A stretch of 64,000 nucleotides of DNA from Rhizobium sp. (GCA_027533385.1 JAPZUE010000004.1:124001-188000); one strand, 5' to 3'; positions 26,156 to 35,339 are shown, numbered from the stretch's first letter. Notes: generated from the sequence alone by a model not told the origin. Translations and numbers: made by a program.

Positions 26156-27019
26156 TTGGATATCTTCGCGCGCATTCAGGAAGAGGCAGGGCAGTTTTCG
26201 GCCTCCGAGCAGCGTATCGCGGATATCCTGCTCAATTCCTTCGACTTCGCGGTCAATGCCTCGATCATCGAGCTCGCCGAGAAGGCAGAGGTCTCGCCGC
26301 CGACGGTAACGCGCTTCTGCCGTCGTCTCGGCTGCAACAGCTTTGCCGACTTCAAGGTCAATCTCGCCCGCACGGCCTATGTCGGTGTGCGCTATCTCAA
26401 CCCGGAGGCCCAGAGCACGGAGCCGGCTGATGTTGCGACCGATGTGATCACCAAGGCGCAGAACGCCATGTTCATGGTGCATCGGGCGCTTGATCCGGCA
26501 GTACTGGACAAAGTCGCGGACCGGCTGGCGCGGGCGGAGATGGTCTATGCCTTCGGCTCCGGCGGCAATTCCTCAATGATTGCGGGCGAGATCCAGAATC
26601 GCCTCTTCCGTCTGGGGTCGCGGGTCACGGCCTCGGCCGACCACAACATGCAGCTGATGCTGACGGCGGCCGCACGTTCGAACGACGTTTTGATCGGCTC
26701 CTCGTTTTCGGGCCGCAATGCCGAGCTGGTGAAATGCTTCAAGCTCGCCCGCGAGAACGGCATCACCACGATCGCGCTCACCCAGAGCCAGAGCCTGGTG
26801 GCGGAAGCCTCCGAACTCGTCATAGGCATCGATCTGCCGGAAGGCGAAAACATCTTCCGGCCGACCTCGACACGTTTTGCCTATCTCGCGGTCGTCGACG
26901 TGATTGCGAGCCTGGTTGCCTATCGCAATCGCAAGCAGTCGCAGGTGACGCTGCGCCATATCAAACAACAGCTGGTCGAGCACCGCGATGGTGACGACCG
27001 GCAACTTCTCGGAGACTGA
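26156..27019 (+). CDS. RpiR/MurR-family transcription regulator
   Basis: 287-residue regulator: N-terminal RpiR helix-turn-helix (residues about 1-77, ELAEKAEVSPPTVTRFCRRLGCNSFADFKVNLAR) and a C-terminal SIS domain (about 120-260, FGSGGNSSMIAGEIQNRLFRLG and IGSSFSGRNAELVKC) that senses a phosphosugar, as MurR senses MurNAc-6-phosphate. Start is TTG at 26156 after AGAGGGCAGGG. It is embedded in the operon it likely controls, together with the divergent partner operon, so the inducer is probably an amino-sugar phosphate. Confidence 0.9.
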   Translation: MDIFARIQEEAGQFSASEQRIADILLNSFDFAVNASIIELAEKAEVSPPTVTRFCRRLGCNSFADFKVNLARTAYVGVRYLNPEAQSTEPADVATDVITKAQNAMFMVHRALDPAVLDKVADRLARAEMVYAFGSGGNSSMIAGEIQNRLFRLGSRVTASADHNMQLMLTAAARSNDVLIGSSFSGRNAELVKCFKLARENGITTIALTQSQSLVAEASELVIGIDLPEGENIFRPTSTRFAYLAVVDVIASLVAYRNRKQSQVTLRHIKQQLVEHRDGDDRQLLGD

Positions 27020-27051
27020 TCCCATGCCCGTATCGATATCGGAGACCTGCC

Positions 27052-27828
27052 GTGACGCCTAAGGTTGCCGTCGTGACCGGTGCTGCCGGCGATATCGGGC
27101 GCGCGATCGCCAAGCGTCTGGCAGACAGCCAAGATGTCGTTGTGCTGCTCGATCTGGATTCCGCAGCACTGGATCGGGCGATTGCGGAGCTCGGAAGTGA
27201 TCCACGTTTCGTGCCGCTCACCTGCGACGTGACGGATGAGGCGGATCTTGCCGAGACTGCCGCGCGGGTGGCCAGCCATGGGTTGGTGCATACGCTGGTC
27301 AACAATGCCGGTGCAGCGCGGGCCGTGAGCCTCGGCGATACCGATGGCGAGATCTGGCGCAAGGACAATACGCTCAATCTCGAAGCGCCCTTCCTCTGCT
27401 TCCGTGCGTTCGAAGAGGCGCTGAAGGCGTCCAAAGGCGCGCTCGTCAACATTTCCTCGGTCAATGGCATGGCGGTGTTCGGTCATCCTGCCTACAGCGC
27501 CGCCAAGGCCGGCCTCATCCACCTCACCAAGCTGATTGCCGTCGAATACGGCAAATACGGTATCCGCTCGAATGCGGTGGCACCCGGCACCGTGCGCACC
27601 CAGGCCTGGGAGGCGCGTGCTGCCGCCAACCCGCAAGTCTTCGAGGAAGCCAAGCGCTGGTATGCGCTGCGCCGGATCGCGACGGCGGAAGACATCGCCA
27701 ATGCCGTGTTCTTCCTTTCGGGCGATCAGGCGGCTGCGATCACCGGTGTGTGCTTGCCCGTCGATTGCGGGCTGACGGCCGGTCAGGCCGAGCTGGCTCG
27801 GACCTTTTCACAATCCGACAATTATTGA
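27052..27828 (+). CDS. Short-chain dehydrogenase/reductase
   Basis: 258-residue classical SDR with TGAAGDIG cofactor motif at residues 9-16, a DLD acidic residue after strand 2 (NAD preference), NNAGAA near 85, and the catalytic Ser-Tyr-Lys (NISSVNG, then AYSAAKAG) near 135-150. Start is a GTG at 27052 with GGAGACC upstream. In the operon it follows the RpiR regulator and precedes GH20. It probably oxidises or reduces a sugar or hydroxy-acid released by the pathway. Confidence 0.88.
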   Translation: MTPKVAVVTGAAGDIGRAIAKRLADSQDVVVLLDLDSAALDRAIAELGSDPRFVPLTCDVTDEADLAETAARVASHGLVHTLVNNAGAARAVSLGDTDGEIWRKDNTLNLEAPFLCFRAFEEALKASKGALVNISSVNGMAVFGHPAYSAAKAGLIHLTKLIAVEYGKYGIRSNAVAPGTVRTQAWEARAAANPQVFEEAKRWYALRRIATAEDIANAVFFLSGDQAAAITGVCLPVDCGLTAGQAELARTFSQSDNY

Positions 27829-27853
27829 TCTCGACAAGCCCGGAGCATTCCCC

Positions 27854-29785
27854 ATGGCAACAGAAGTTCAGTTCCGCCTCGAAAACGCGTGGCATCCGGT
27901 GGAGGGCGACGACTGCGGCGCCTTCGTCTTCACGTTGGTCAATCTCTCCGATGTGGCGCTTTCCGAGTTCAAGCTTGCCTATACGTCGCTCACTCGCGTC
28001 AAGGACACGCAGGAGCCGATCCTCGAGAATGCCGTCTTCCTGAAGCGGAATGCCAACTTCCATCAATTTGCGCCGCCTGCCGGCTTCGTGCTGCAGCCGG
28101 GTGCCTCCTGGACATTCCGCGTCGGTGGCTTGTGGCGTGCGGCCAAACATCGGACGGATGGGGCGAAATCCGCCTATATCACGCTCTCCACCGGTCAGCA
28201 TGCGGGTGTTGCGGTGGCCGACCTGATGCTCGGGGGTGGTGACAGCGCGCCGCCGCCGCCGCTTCTGCCGGAGGGGCAGGTCACGCAGCCTTTCGCGATG
28301 CTACCCTGGCCGGTCTCCGCCGAGCTTGTGGCTGGCGAAGGCTTGCCCGTCGCGCTCTATCCGGCCAGCGATTCTTCACTCGTCGAGCTGCGACAAGTCG
28401 AAAACGTGTTGCGGCTCTTCTGCCGCCTCTTCGCAGTCGGCCATGCGCCGCTGTCGCTCGCGCCGGTGCACCAAGGCCGGACGATCACCTTCCGTGCGGA
28501 CGAGGCCCTGGGCGCTTCCGCTTACACGCTCACCTTCGCCGCTGATGGCATCACGCTGACCTATGGCGATGTCGCCGGCCTGCAATATGCGCTGACCGTG
28601 CTTGCCCAGATGCTGCATGGCGCCCGCACGCAGCCGGGTACCTTCCGCTTTCCGGTATCGGGCACGATCACCGACAAGCCGCGTTACGGCTGGCGCGGTT
28701 GCCATCTCGATGTCTCCCGCCAGTTCTACCCGGTCGCTGACGTCAAGCGGCTGATCGACATCATGGCCTGGTTCCGGATGAACACCTTCCACTGGCATCT
28801 GTCCGACGACGAAGCCTGGCGCCTGGAAATCAAGGCCTTCCCGCAGCTCACCACGATTGGCGTGTTGCGCGGACCGGACGAACCGCTCCTGCCGCAGCTC
28901 GGCAATGGCGCCGAACCGGTCGGTGGTTTCTATGCCCAGGACGAGGTCCGCGACATCGTTGCCCATGCGGCCGCCCTTCAGGTCGAGGTGGTGCCGGAGA
29001 TCGACATCCCCGGCCACAGCACGGCGATGCTGGTGGCACTGCCGGAGCTGGTCGATGGGCAGGAAGCACCGGATAGCTATCGCTCGGTGCAGGGCTATCC
29101 GAACAATGCGCTGAACCCGGCGATCGACTACACCTACGAGGTTCTGGGCAAGGTCTTCGACGAGATGGTCGCGCTCTTCCCGTCCAAGCTGATCCATATC
29201 GGCGGCGACGAGGTGGCGGCCAATACCTGGATGGCTTCGCCGCTCGCCCGAAAGCTGATGGAGCAGGAGGGCATCGAGGGTACCTTCGGGCTGCAGAGCT
29301 ATTTCATGAAGCGCATCCAGAAGATGCTGGCCGAGCGCGGCCGCAAGCTCGCCGGCTGGGACGAAGTCAGCCATGGCGGCGGCGTCGATCCCGAGGGCAC
29401 GCTGCTGATGGCCTGGCAGAAGCCGGAGGTCGGGCTGGAACTGGCGCGTCAGGGCTACGACGTCGTGATGACCCCGGGACAGGCCTATTATCTCGACATG
29501 GTGCAGGACGAAGCCTTCCAGGAGCCCGGTGGCAGCTGGGCCGGGATCGTGCCGCCCAAGCATACCTATACCTATGAGGCGGTCGCCGAGTTTCCGGTCG
29601 AACTCGCGCCGCGCATGCGGGGTGTCCAGGCCTGCATCTGGTCGGAGCATTTCCTTACCCGCGACTATTTCAACCACCTCGTCTTCCCGCGTCTTCCGGC
29701 CATTGCCGAGGCCGCCTGGACGCCGAAGGAGAATAAGGACTGGCTGCGCTTTGCGGCCATCGTCCGCCTGAGCCCGCGTTACTGA
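27854..29785 (+). CDS. Family GH20 beta-N-acetylhexosaminidase, cytosolic
   Basis: 643-residue family 20 glycoside hydrolase that releases terminal beta-GlcNAc or GalNAc by substrate-assisted catalysis. A GH20b-type N-domain (residues about 150-270) precedes the barrel, with FHWHLSDDEAWRLEIKAFP near 315, the DIPGHSTAM loop near 380, and the catalytic pair D452-E453 in HIGGDEV. The N-terminal 140 residues form a beta-rich extra domain. No signal peptide is visible (MATEVQFRLEN), so it acts on imported saccharides. GlcNAc released would feed the nagK/nagA/nagB-II operon 13 kb away. Confidence 0.92.
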   Translation: MATEVQFRLENAWHPVEGDDCGAFVFTLVNLSDVALSEFKLAYTSLTRVKDTQEPILENAVFLKRNANFHQFAPPAGFVLQPGASWTFRVGGLWRAAKHRTDGAKSAYITLSTGQHAGVAVADLMLGGGDSAPPPPLLPEGQVTQPFAMLPWPVSAELVAGEGLPVALYPASDSSLVELRQVENVLRLFCRLFAVGHAPLSLAPVHQGRTITFRADEALGASAYTLTFAADGITLTYGDVAGLQYALTVLAQMLHGARTQPGTFRFPVSGTITDKPRYGWRGCHLDVSRQFYPVADVKRLIDIMAWFRMNTFHWHLSDDEAWRLEIKAFPQLTTIGVLRGPDEPLLPQLGNGAEPVGGFYAQDEVRDIVAHAAALQVEVVPEIDIPGHSTAMLVALPELVDGQEAPDSYRSVQGYPNNALNPAIDYTYEVLGKVFDEMVALFPSKLIHIGGDEVAANTWMASPLARKLMEQEGIEGTFGLQSYFMKRIQKMLAERGRKLAGWDEVSHGGGVDPEGTLLMAWQKPEVGLELARQGYDVVMTPGQAYYLDMVQDEAFQEPGGSWAGIVPPKHTYTYEAVAEFPVELAPRMRGVQACIWSEHFLTRDYFNHLVFPRLPAIAEAAWTPKENKDWLRFAAIVRLSPRY

Positions 29786-29798
29786 GGATTTGAGGCCT

Positions 29799-31238
29799 AT
29801 GAGTTTCCGCATCGCCGTCGGCGGTATCCATACCGAATGCTCGACCTCGTCTCCCGTCCTGATGCAGCCGGAGGATTTTCGCGTGCTGCGCGGGCCGGAT
29901 TTGCTGGCACACGAATACTTCGACTTCCTCGACGCCGAGGGCGTCGAGCATTTGCCGCTCTTGCATGCGCGTGCCGTTCCCGGTGGTCCGCTGGCACGCG
30001 CCACCTATGAGGGGTTCAAGGCGGAGTTTCTCGACCGGCTGAAGGCCACATTGCCGATCGACGGGCTCTATCTCGCCATGCATGGCGCGATGAATGTCGA
30101 GGGCATGGATGATGCCGAGGGCGACTGGATTTCGGCTGCCCGCGCAGTCGTCGGGCCCGATGTGCCGGTGGCCGCGAGCTATGACCTGCATGGCAATGTC
30201 ACGCAGAAGATCGTCGATCAGCTGGATATCTTCGCTGGTTATCGCACCGCGCCGCATATCGATGTGCGGGAGACCATGGTGCGGGCCTGGTCGATGCTGG
30301 TTCGAGCGCTCAAAACCGGCGAAAAGCCGGGCGTTGCCTGGGCGCCGGTGCCGGTTCTCTTACCCGGCGAGCGGACCTCGACCGAGGACGAGCCGGCGAA
30401 AAGCCTTTACCTGAAACTGCCGGAGCATGACGCCGTCCCCGGCATCTGGGATGCCAATCTGATGGTCGGTTATGTCTGGGCCGACGAGCCGCGAGGCACG
30501 GCCTGTGCCGTCGTGACGGCTGTCGACAAGGCTGCGGCGGAAGAGGTCGCGACCGCCATTGCCCAATCCTACTGGGATGCACGCGAGGATTTCCGCTTCG
30601 GCCCGGTTACGGGTCCACTTCCGGAGATGCTCGACATTGCCGAACGCATCGAGACAAGGCCGATCATTCTCGCTGATTCCGGCGACAACCCGACCGGCGG
30701 TGGGGTTGGGGATCGGGCGGATGTGTTGAAGGCGCTTCTGGCCCGCTCGATCGATGACGTCCTGATTGCCGGCATAACCGACCGTCCCGCCGTCGAACGC
30801 TGTTTCGAAGCCGGTGCCGGCGCGCGGGTTTCGCTTAAGGTTGGCGGTTCGCTCGATCCGGCAAGCCCTTCCGTCGAGGTGGAGGCGGATGTCGTCTTCC
30901 TCGATGATCCCGGCTCGGCTGCCGAACAACAGGCGGTTTTCAGGATTGGTGGCATCACGCTGGTGCTCGCCGCCCGACGCCGGCCCTATCACAACATTTC
31001 GGATTTCACCCGGCTTGGGCTCGATCCGGCCAAGGTGCGGCTGCTGGTCGTCAAGTCCGGCTATCTCTCGCCGGAACTTTCGCCTATCGCCAATCCCAAT
31101 CTGATGGCGTTGACGGACGGTGTGATCAACCAGGATATCGAGAACCTGCCAAGCCATCGCCGCCACCAGCCGAGCTATCCCTTCGTCAAGGATTTCAGTT
31201 ATACGGCAAAGGTGTTCTTCTCGACGCGATTCCCTTGA
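29799..31238 (+). CDS. MlrC-family (M81) metallopeptidase-like protein, copy 2
   Basis: 479-residue second MlrC homolog, clearly divergent from copy 1. Matching positions read GIHTECSTSSP near residue 8, LAMHGAMNVEG near 90, ASYDLHGNVT near 128 and DSGDNPTGGGVGD near 295. Metal-binding-type His, Asp and Glu residues are conserved, so both copies look catalytically competent. Cytosolic (no signal peptide). Start ATG at 29799 follows TTGAGGCC. Two different members in one regulon suggest they cut two different bonds, or isomeric substrates, of one compound. Confidence 0.85.
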   Translation: MSFRIAVGGIHTECSTSSPVLMQPEDFRVLRGPDLLAHEYFDFLDAEGVEHLPLLHARAVPGGPLARATYEGFKAEFLDRLKATLPIDGLYLAMHGAMNVEGMDDAEGDWISAARAVVGPDVPVAASYDLHGNVTQKIVDQLDIFAGYRTAPHIDVRETMVRAWSMLVRALKTGEKPGVAWAPVPVLLPGERTSTEDEPAKSLYLKLPEHDAVPGIWDANLMVGYVWADEPRGTACAVVTAVDKAAAEEVATAIAQSYWDAREDFRFGPVTGPLPEMLDIAERIETRPIILADSGDNPTGGGVGDRADVLKALLARSIDDVLIAGITDRPAVERCFEAGAGARVSLKVGGSLDPASPSVEVEADVVFLDDPGSAAEQQAVFRIGGITLVLAARRRPYHNISDFTRLGLDPAKVRLLVVKSGYLSPELSPIANPNLMALTDGVINQDIENLPSHRRHQPSYPFVKDFSYTAKVFFSTRFP

Positions 31239-31272
31239 GACATTAATGTCGGTGCCGCCCCTTCGGCGGCAC
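31239..31272 (+). promoter_or_regulatory. Palindrome and hairpin between mlrC copy 2 and the MFS gene
   Basis: Immediately after the mlrC stop comes a perfect 12-bp palindrome GACATTAATGTC (31239-31250). It is followed by a strong hairpin, GTGCCGCC (31252-31259) with GGCGGCAC (31265-31272). No T run follows. It may be an mRNA processing or partial termination element, or the palindrome may be an operator for the MFS-cutC part of the operon. Confidence 0.45.
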
Positions 31273-31297
31273 GATCCCCAACCCGATTGTACCCTTG

Positions 31298-32509
31298 ATG
31301 TTGTCCTCCTTTTCGGTGGTCTATCGCCACAAGCCGATCCGGGTCAGTGCGGCCGCGATCTTCTTCTTCGGCTTCTCAGGCGCCGCGACGTCGCCCTACA
31401 TGTCGCTGATCGGCATCCGTGAACTCGGACTGTCGGACGCAGTCTATTCCGTGCTGATCTTCCTGGCGGCCGTGGTGAATGTGACGGCCAGCGTCACCGC
31501 CGGCATCATCGCTGACAGGCTTGGACATTTCCGGTCGCCGATGATCCTGGCCGCGATTTTCGGTATCGTCGGCTTCGGGCTTGTCTATGTGGTGCCGACG
31601 CCGGTGATGTTCGCCATCGCGACGCTGGTGCTGATCCCGGTCTTCGGCACGATCAACTCGCTGATCTTCGCCAATATCCGCGCGTTCTCGTGCGGCATGG
31701 CCGTACGCGAGCTGATGGCGGTGAATTCTGCCGTTCGTGCCATCCTCTCCGCCTCCTGGGTGCTGGTGCCCGGCATCGTCGGGGCCCTGCTCGTCGGCCA
31801 GCCCAGCATGTTGCCGGCCTTCCTGCTCGCGAGCCTTGCCTGCCTCGTCTGCCTTCTGCTCTTCGTCTTCGGGCTCGATCGTCTGCCGCCGGTGCAGGAG
31901 GGGGAACGGCAGCACTATTCCTTCTTCCGCTCCATCCGGCAGATTGGTTCGGCAAGCGTCCTGCCAAGGCTTCTGGCGATCTCGCTGATCTCAGCCATGC
32001 TGCATGCCAACGGCACCGTGCTGCCGCTGATCGTCACCGGCAAGGCCGGCGGAACACCGGCGGATGTTGGCATCATGGTCGGGATCGTCGCTTTCCTCGA
32101 GATCATCTTCATCCTCTTCTGGGGATGGGTCGAAGCGCGCACCTCCATTCTCTTTGCCATGGTCACGGCCGCGCTGATCTATTGCAGCTATCTCGTCTTC
32201 CTCGGCCTCGCCGACCGTCCCATGGATGTCTATCTCTTGACATTGGTCGCGGGTCTCGGAGCGGCCGGCATCATCGCGATCCCGATCACCTATCTGCAGA
32301 ACCTGATCGCCGACCGGGCCGGTCTCGGCAGCTCGCTGATTGCGGTCAACATTTTCCTGAGCGGTGGCATGGCCTCGCTGATGTTTGCGCTCGGCACCAG
32401 CATCAGCGATTATGCGGGTACGGCGATCATCGCCTCGATCGCCGGCTTTTCGGGCGTGTGCCTGCTGTGGCTTTTGGATCGAAAGCCGAAACTGAATGCA
32501 AGAGGATGA
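31298..32509 (+). CDS. Major facilitator superfamily transporter (sugar-efflux-transporter-like)
   Basis: 403-residue MFS protein with 12 predicted helices and a central hydrophilic loop near residues 195-215. The motif GIIADRLGHFRSPMI near residue 70 is the MFS loop 2-3 signature. Overall it resembles SetA/SetB-like sugar exporters, but direction and substrate cannot be told from sequence. The ribosome-binding site is weak, which fits translational coupling or a low-level membrane protein. It is the probable transporter for the GH20/MlrC pathway substrate or by-product. Confidence 0.82.
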   Translation: MLSSFSVVYRHKPIRVSAAAIFFFGFSGAATSPYMSLIGIRELGLSDAVYSVLIFLAAVVNVTASVTAGIIADRLGHFRSPMILAAIFGIVGFGLVYVVPTPVMFAIATLVLIPVFGTINSLIFANIRAFSCGMAVRELMAVNSAVRAILSASWVLVPGIVGALLVGQPSMLPAFLLASLACLVCLLLFVFGLDRLPPVQEGERQHYSFFRSIRQIGSASVLPRLLAISLISAMLHANGTVLPLIVTGKAGGTPADVGIMVGIVAFLEIIFILFWGWVEARTSILFAMVTAALIYCSYLVFLGLADRPMDVYLLTLVAGLGAAGIIAIPITYLQNLIADRAGLGSSLIAVNIFLSGGMASLMFALGTSISDYAGTAIIASIAGFSGVCLLWLLDRKPKLNARG

Positions 32510-32516
32510 GGATCAG

Positions 32517-33269
32517 GTGGTCGCAACGTCTGCCAGCAAAGCTACAGAGCCGCTGCTCGAAATCTGCGTCGACGACGTCACCGGCCTTGAAGCAGCGATT
32601 GCTGGCGGTGCCGATCGCATCGAGCTTTGCTCGGCTCTCGGCGCCGGTGGCCTGACCCCGTCGCGCGGCTTCATGGCTGTCGCGGCCAAGGCATCCATTC
32701 CGGTTTATGCCCTGATCCGCCCGCGCGCCGGAGACTTCACCTATTCCGAAGCCGAAATCACGGTCATGGAGACCGATATCGCTGCGGCTCGCGAGGCAGG
32801 CCTTGCCGGTGTGGTGATCGGTGCGACCACCGCCCAAGCGACGCTTGACGTCGATGTCATCCAGCGGCTTGTCAAAGCGGCAGGCGGGCTCGACCTTACC
32901 TTGCACCGCGCGATCGATGTCGTCGGCGATATGGACGTCGCGTTCGATCTTGCCATGGCGCTCGGCTTTTCCCGCATCTTGACATCGGGCGGCGCTCGCC
33001 ATGCGGAGGAGGGGATCGAAACATTAGCGCGGCTTGCCAATCGAAGTGCAGGGCGCATCTCCATCATGCCGGGCGGCGGGGTGCGGCCACAAAATGCGGC
33101 GCGTCTTTTAGCGGTGCCCGGAATTCGGGAACTACATGCCTCCTGCAGCGAGGCGATAGCCAGCGAGGCACGGCTGACGGAACTCGGTTTTTCGGCGGAA
33201 ACCACACGACGGACCGATGCCGAAACCGTTCGGGCTCTGAAGATCCAGATGGCAAGCCGCGTTCGCTGA
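32517..33269 (+). CDS. cutC: CutC-family TIM-barrel protein
   Basis: 250-residue CutC homolog: LLEICVDDVTGLEAAIAGGADRIELCSALGAGGLTPS at the N-terminus (in segments), LIRPRAGDFTYSEAE near 73, LTLHRAIDVVGD near 125 and LTSGG near 155. CutC was named for copper tolerance in E. coli, but the biochemical function is uncertain and the fold is that of an aldolase-like enzyme. Start is taken as GTG 32517 because AGAGGATGAGGA lies just upstream; an ATG at 32496 overlapping the MFS gene is the alternative. Being last in an amino-sugar operon argues for a catabolic enzyme role here. Confidence 0.85.
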   Translation: MVATSASKATEPLLEICVDDVTGLEAAIAGGADRIELCSALGAGGLTPSRGFMAVAAKASIPVYALIRPRAGDFTYSEAEITVMETDIAAAREAGLAGVVIGATTAQATLDVDVIQRLVKAAGGLDLTLHRAIDVVGDMDVAFDLAMALGFSRILTSGGARHAEEGIETLARLANRSAGRISIMPGGGVRPQNAARLLAVPGIRELHASCSEAIASEARLTELGFSAETTRRTDAETVRALKIQMASRVR

Positions 33270-33280
33270 AGGTCCTGGTC

Positions 33281-35293
33281 TTACGACGCAAGGGCCTTGG
33301 CATCCTGCAGGGCGAGACGCTTCACGGTTTCTTCTGCGGTCATCGGTTTGCCGAAGTAATAGCCCTGAACTGCGCGCACGCCGAGGTTTTCAAGGATGCG
33401 AAGCTCTTCTTCCGTTTCGACGCCTTCGACGATCGCTTCAAGCTCCATCTCGCTGCAGAGTGCGAGAACGGATTTGACGATATTGAAGCTCGTCCTGCGC
33501 GTATGGATGTTGCGCACGAAGCTGCCATCGATCTTGATCTTGGTCAGCGGCAGCTTGTGGACGTGGTTCAAGCTCGAGTAACCGGTGCCGAAATCGTCGA
33601 GCGAGATACCGGCGCCCAGCTCACGGAGCATCTGGATCGAGGCACTCGCCTGCTCGAAGTCGTGCATGACGGCGGTTTCGGTGATCTCGAAATTGATGCG
33701 GTGCGGGTCGAACCCGCTTTTCAGGACGATCGACACGATCTTCAGAGTGTTTTCCGGCGAGGCAAGATCGTGCGGGGACAGATTGAAGGAGAGGTAGATA
33801 TCCTGGGGCCACAGGGAGGCGGTCTTCAACGCGCGTTCCAGAAGCATACGGGTCATCAGCGTTATACGACCATTATGCTCGGCAACCGGAATGAATTCTG
33901 CTGGTGATACCTGGCCAATCCGCGGACTTTCCCAGCGTGCGAGCGCCTCGAAGCCGATGCAGACACGTCTGTCGACGCAGGTGATGGGCTGGAAAACGAG
34001 AGACAATTCCTTGTCGAGATCTGCCGCAACAAGCGCTTCCTCGACGATCTTCTGCCGGTTCAGTTCGTTCGCCTGCACGGCGTTGAAGATCACCGTTCCT
34101 GCACGGTGACGTCGCTTGGCCGTGTAGAGCGCGTAGTCTGCCAGTTCGTAGATTTCCTGGCCGGTATGGCCGACATCGGGGTAGAGGGCGAAGCCGACAG
34201 ACCCGGTTACCTGCACCATGCCGCTGCCGATATTGATGCGCTCTGCGATCAGCTCGCACACCCTTTCGCCCAGTGCCGTGACACCGCCTTCGGCGACATC
34301 GCCCTGGAACAGCAGGCCGAATTCGTCGCCGCCGAGGCGGTAAACGGAAAGTCGCTCATCCGCCATTGTCGAGAGGCGATTGCTGATCTCGATCAGAACC
34401 TTGTCGCCGGCCGAGTGGCCGTAGAGATCGTTGACCGGTTTGAAGCCGTCGAGGTCGATGACGCCCACCGCGAGCTTGCCGCCGGTGGTGCTTGCCCGGT
34501 TGAAGGCCATTTCCAGCATCTGGAAAAAGCTGCGGCGATTGGCGAGCAGAGTGAGGCTGTCAAGGTTTGCGAGCCGCAGGTTTTCATCCGAGAGGGCCTG
34601 CATCGCCTTGTTCTGTTCCTGCAGTGCCTGTTGCTGCAGCATCAGGACGTTGCGGGACTCGTGAAGCTGGCGGAAGTCGCGGTAGTGCGAGATCAGGATC
34701 ATGATCATCGCCATGGTCACGAGAATGACGTTCACGCCGGTCGCAATGAAGGTCGGTTCTCCGCTCAGGCACATCACCACGAAGAACGGAAGATTGACGG
34801 TAACCGTGACGATCAGCGCTGCGGAGCGCAGATGCATCAGGCAGAAGATGCAGCCGATAACGGTGATGGCCATGAAGAAGGCGACGTGGGCGTTCTGATA
34901 GGCATCGCCATAGGGCAAGAGAGACACCGACCAGGCTGTGCAGACGACCGCGATCGGGAAGGACAGGATATTGGTGGCCCGGAGCTGCCGATAGGCCTGT
35001 TCCGGTGTCCGCTGGCGCTTGCGCCCGCGCAGCCAGATGAGTGATCTCAGCGCGAACAGGGTCGTCATGACTGCCGGCAGATAGACGACGAGATAATCGG
35101 GAGCCGCACCCTGATGGGTCCAGGACAGCGAGATCATGTTGGTGGCGAGGATGAAGTAAAGCAGGGGGACCTGCCTCGAAAAAGCTTCGAACTGCGCTGC
35201 CGTCAGCGCCGGGTTGCCGTTCGGAACCTTGAGCAAATCGAGCCACTGCCCGAGACGTGTCCGTAGATCCTGCTGTGTCCCTTTTGTGTCCAC
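33281..35293 (-). CDS. Membrane-bound GGDEF-EAL protein (c-di-GMP turnover)
   Basis: 670 residues: five or six membrane helices (about 40-200), a coiled-coil linker (205-245), a GGDEF domain (about 248-405; DSLTLLANRR and GGDEF at 321-325) and an EAL domain (about 420-660; EAL at 449-451, ITETAVM, LDDFGTGYSS, KIDGSF, EGVET). All catalytic motifs look intact, so it could both make and break c-di-GMP. I do not see an RxxD inhibitory site before GGDEF, so product feedback is probably absent. Start is GTG at 35293. Convergent with cutC by 11 bases. Confidence 0.9.
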   Translation of the reverse strand: MDTKGTQQDLRTRLGQWLDLLKVPNGNPALTAAQFEAFSRQVPLLYFILATNMISLSWTHQGAAPDYLVVYLPAVMTTLFALRSLIWLRGRKRQRTPEQAYRQLRATNILSFPIAVVCTAWSVSLLPYGDAYQNAHVAFFMAITVIGCIFCLMHLRSAALIVTVTVNLPFFVVMCLSGEPTFIATGVNVILVTMAMIMILISHYRDFRQLHESRNVLMLQQQALQEQNKAMQALSDENLRLANLDSLTLLANRRSFFQMLEMAFNRASTTGGKLAVGVIDLDGFKPVNDLYGHSAGDKVLIEISNRLSTMADERLSVYRLGGDEFGLLFQGDVAEGGVTALGERVCELIAERINIGSGMVQVTGSVGFALYPDVGHTGQEIYELADYALYTAKRRHRAGTVIFNAVQANELNRQKIVEEALVAADLDKELSLVFQPITCVDRRVCIGFEALARWESPRIGQVSPAEFIPVAEHNGRITLMTRMLLERALKTASLWPQDIYLSFNLSPHDLASPENTLKIVSIVLKSGFDPHRINFEITETAVMHDFEQASASIQMLRELGAGISLDDFGTGYSSLNHVHKLPLTKIKIDGSFVRNIHTRRTSFNIVKSVLALCSEMELEAIVEGVETEEELRILENLGVRAVQGYYFGKPMTAEETVKRLALQDAKALAS

Positions 35294-35339
35294 GCCTGTC
35301 TGCTTTCCTCGTCATTCCCTGCACAGTTTCTATATAAGA

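Noticed and set aside
28376-30004. 542-codon minus-strand open frame spanning GH20 and the second MlrC gene
   Set aside because: Crosses two well-supported plus-strand genes and has no domain signature or ribosome-binding site.
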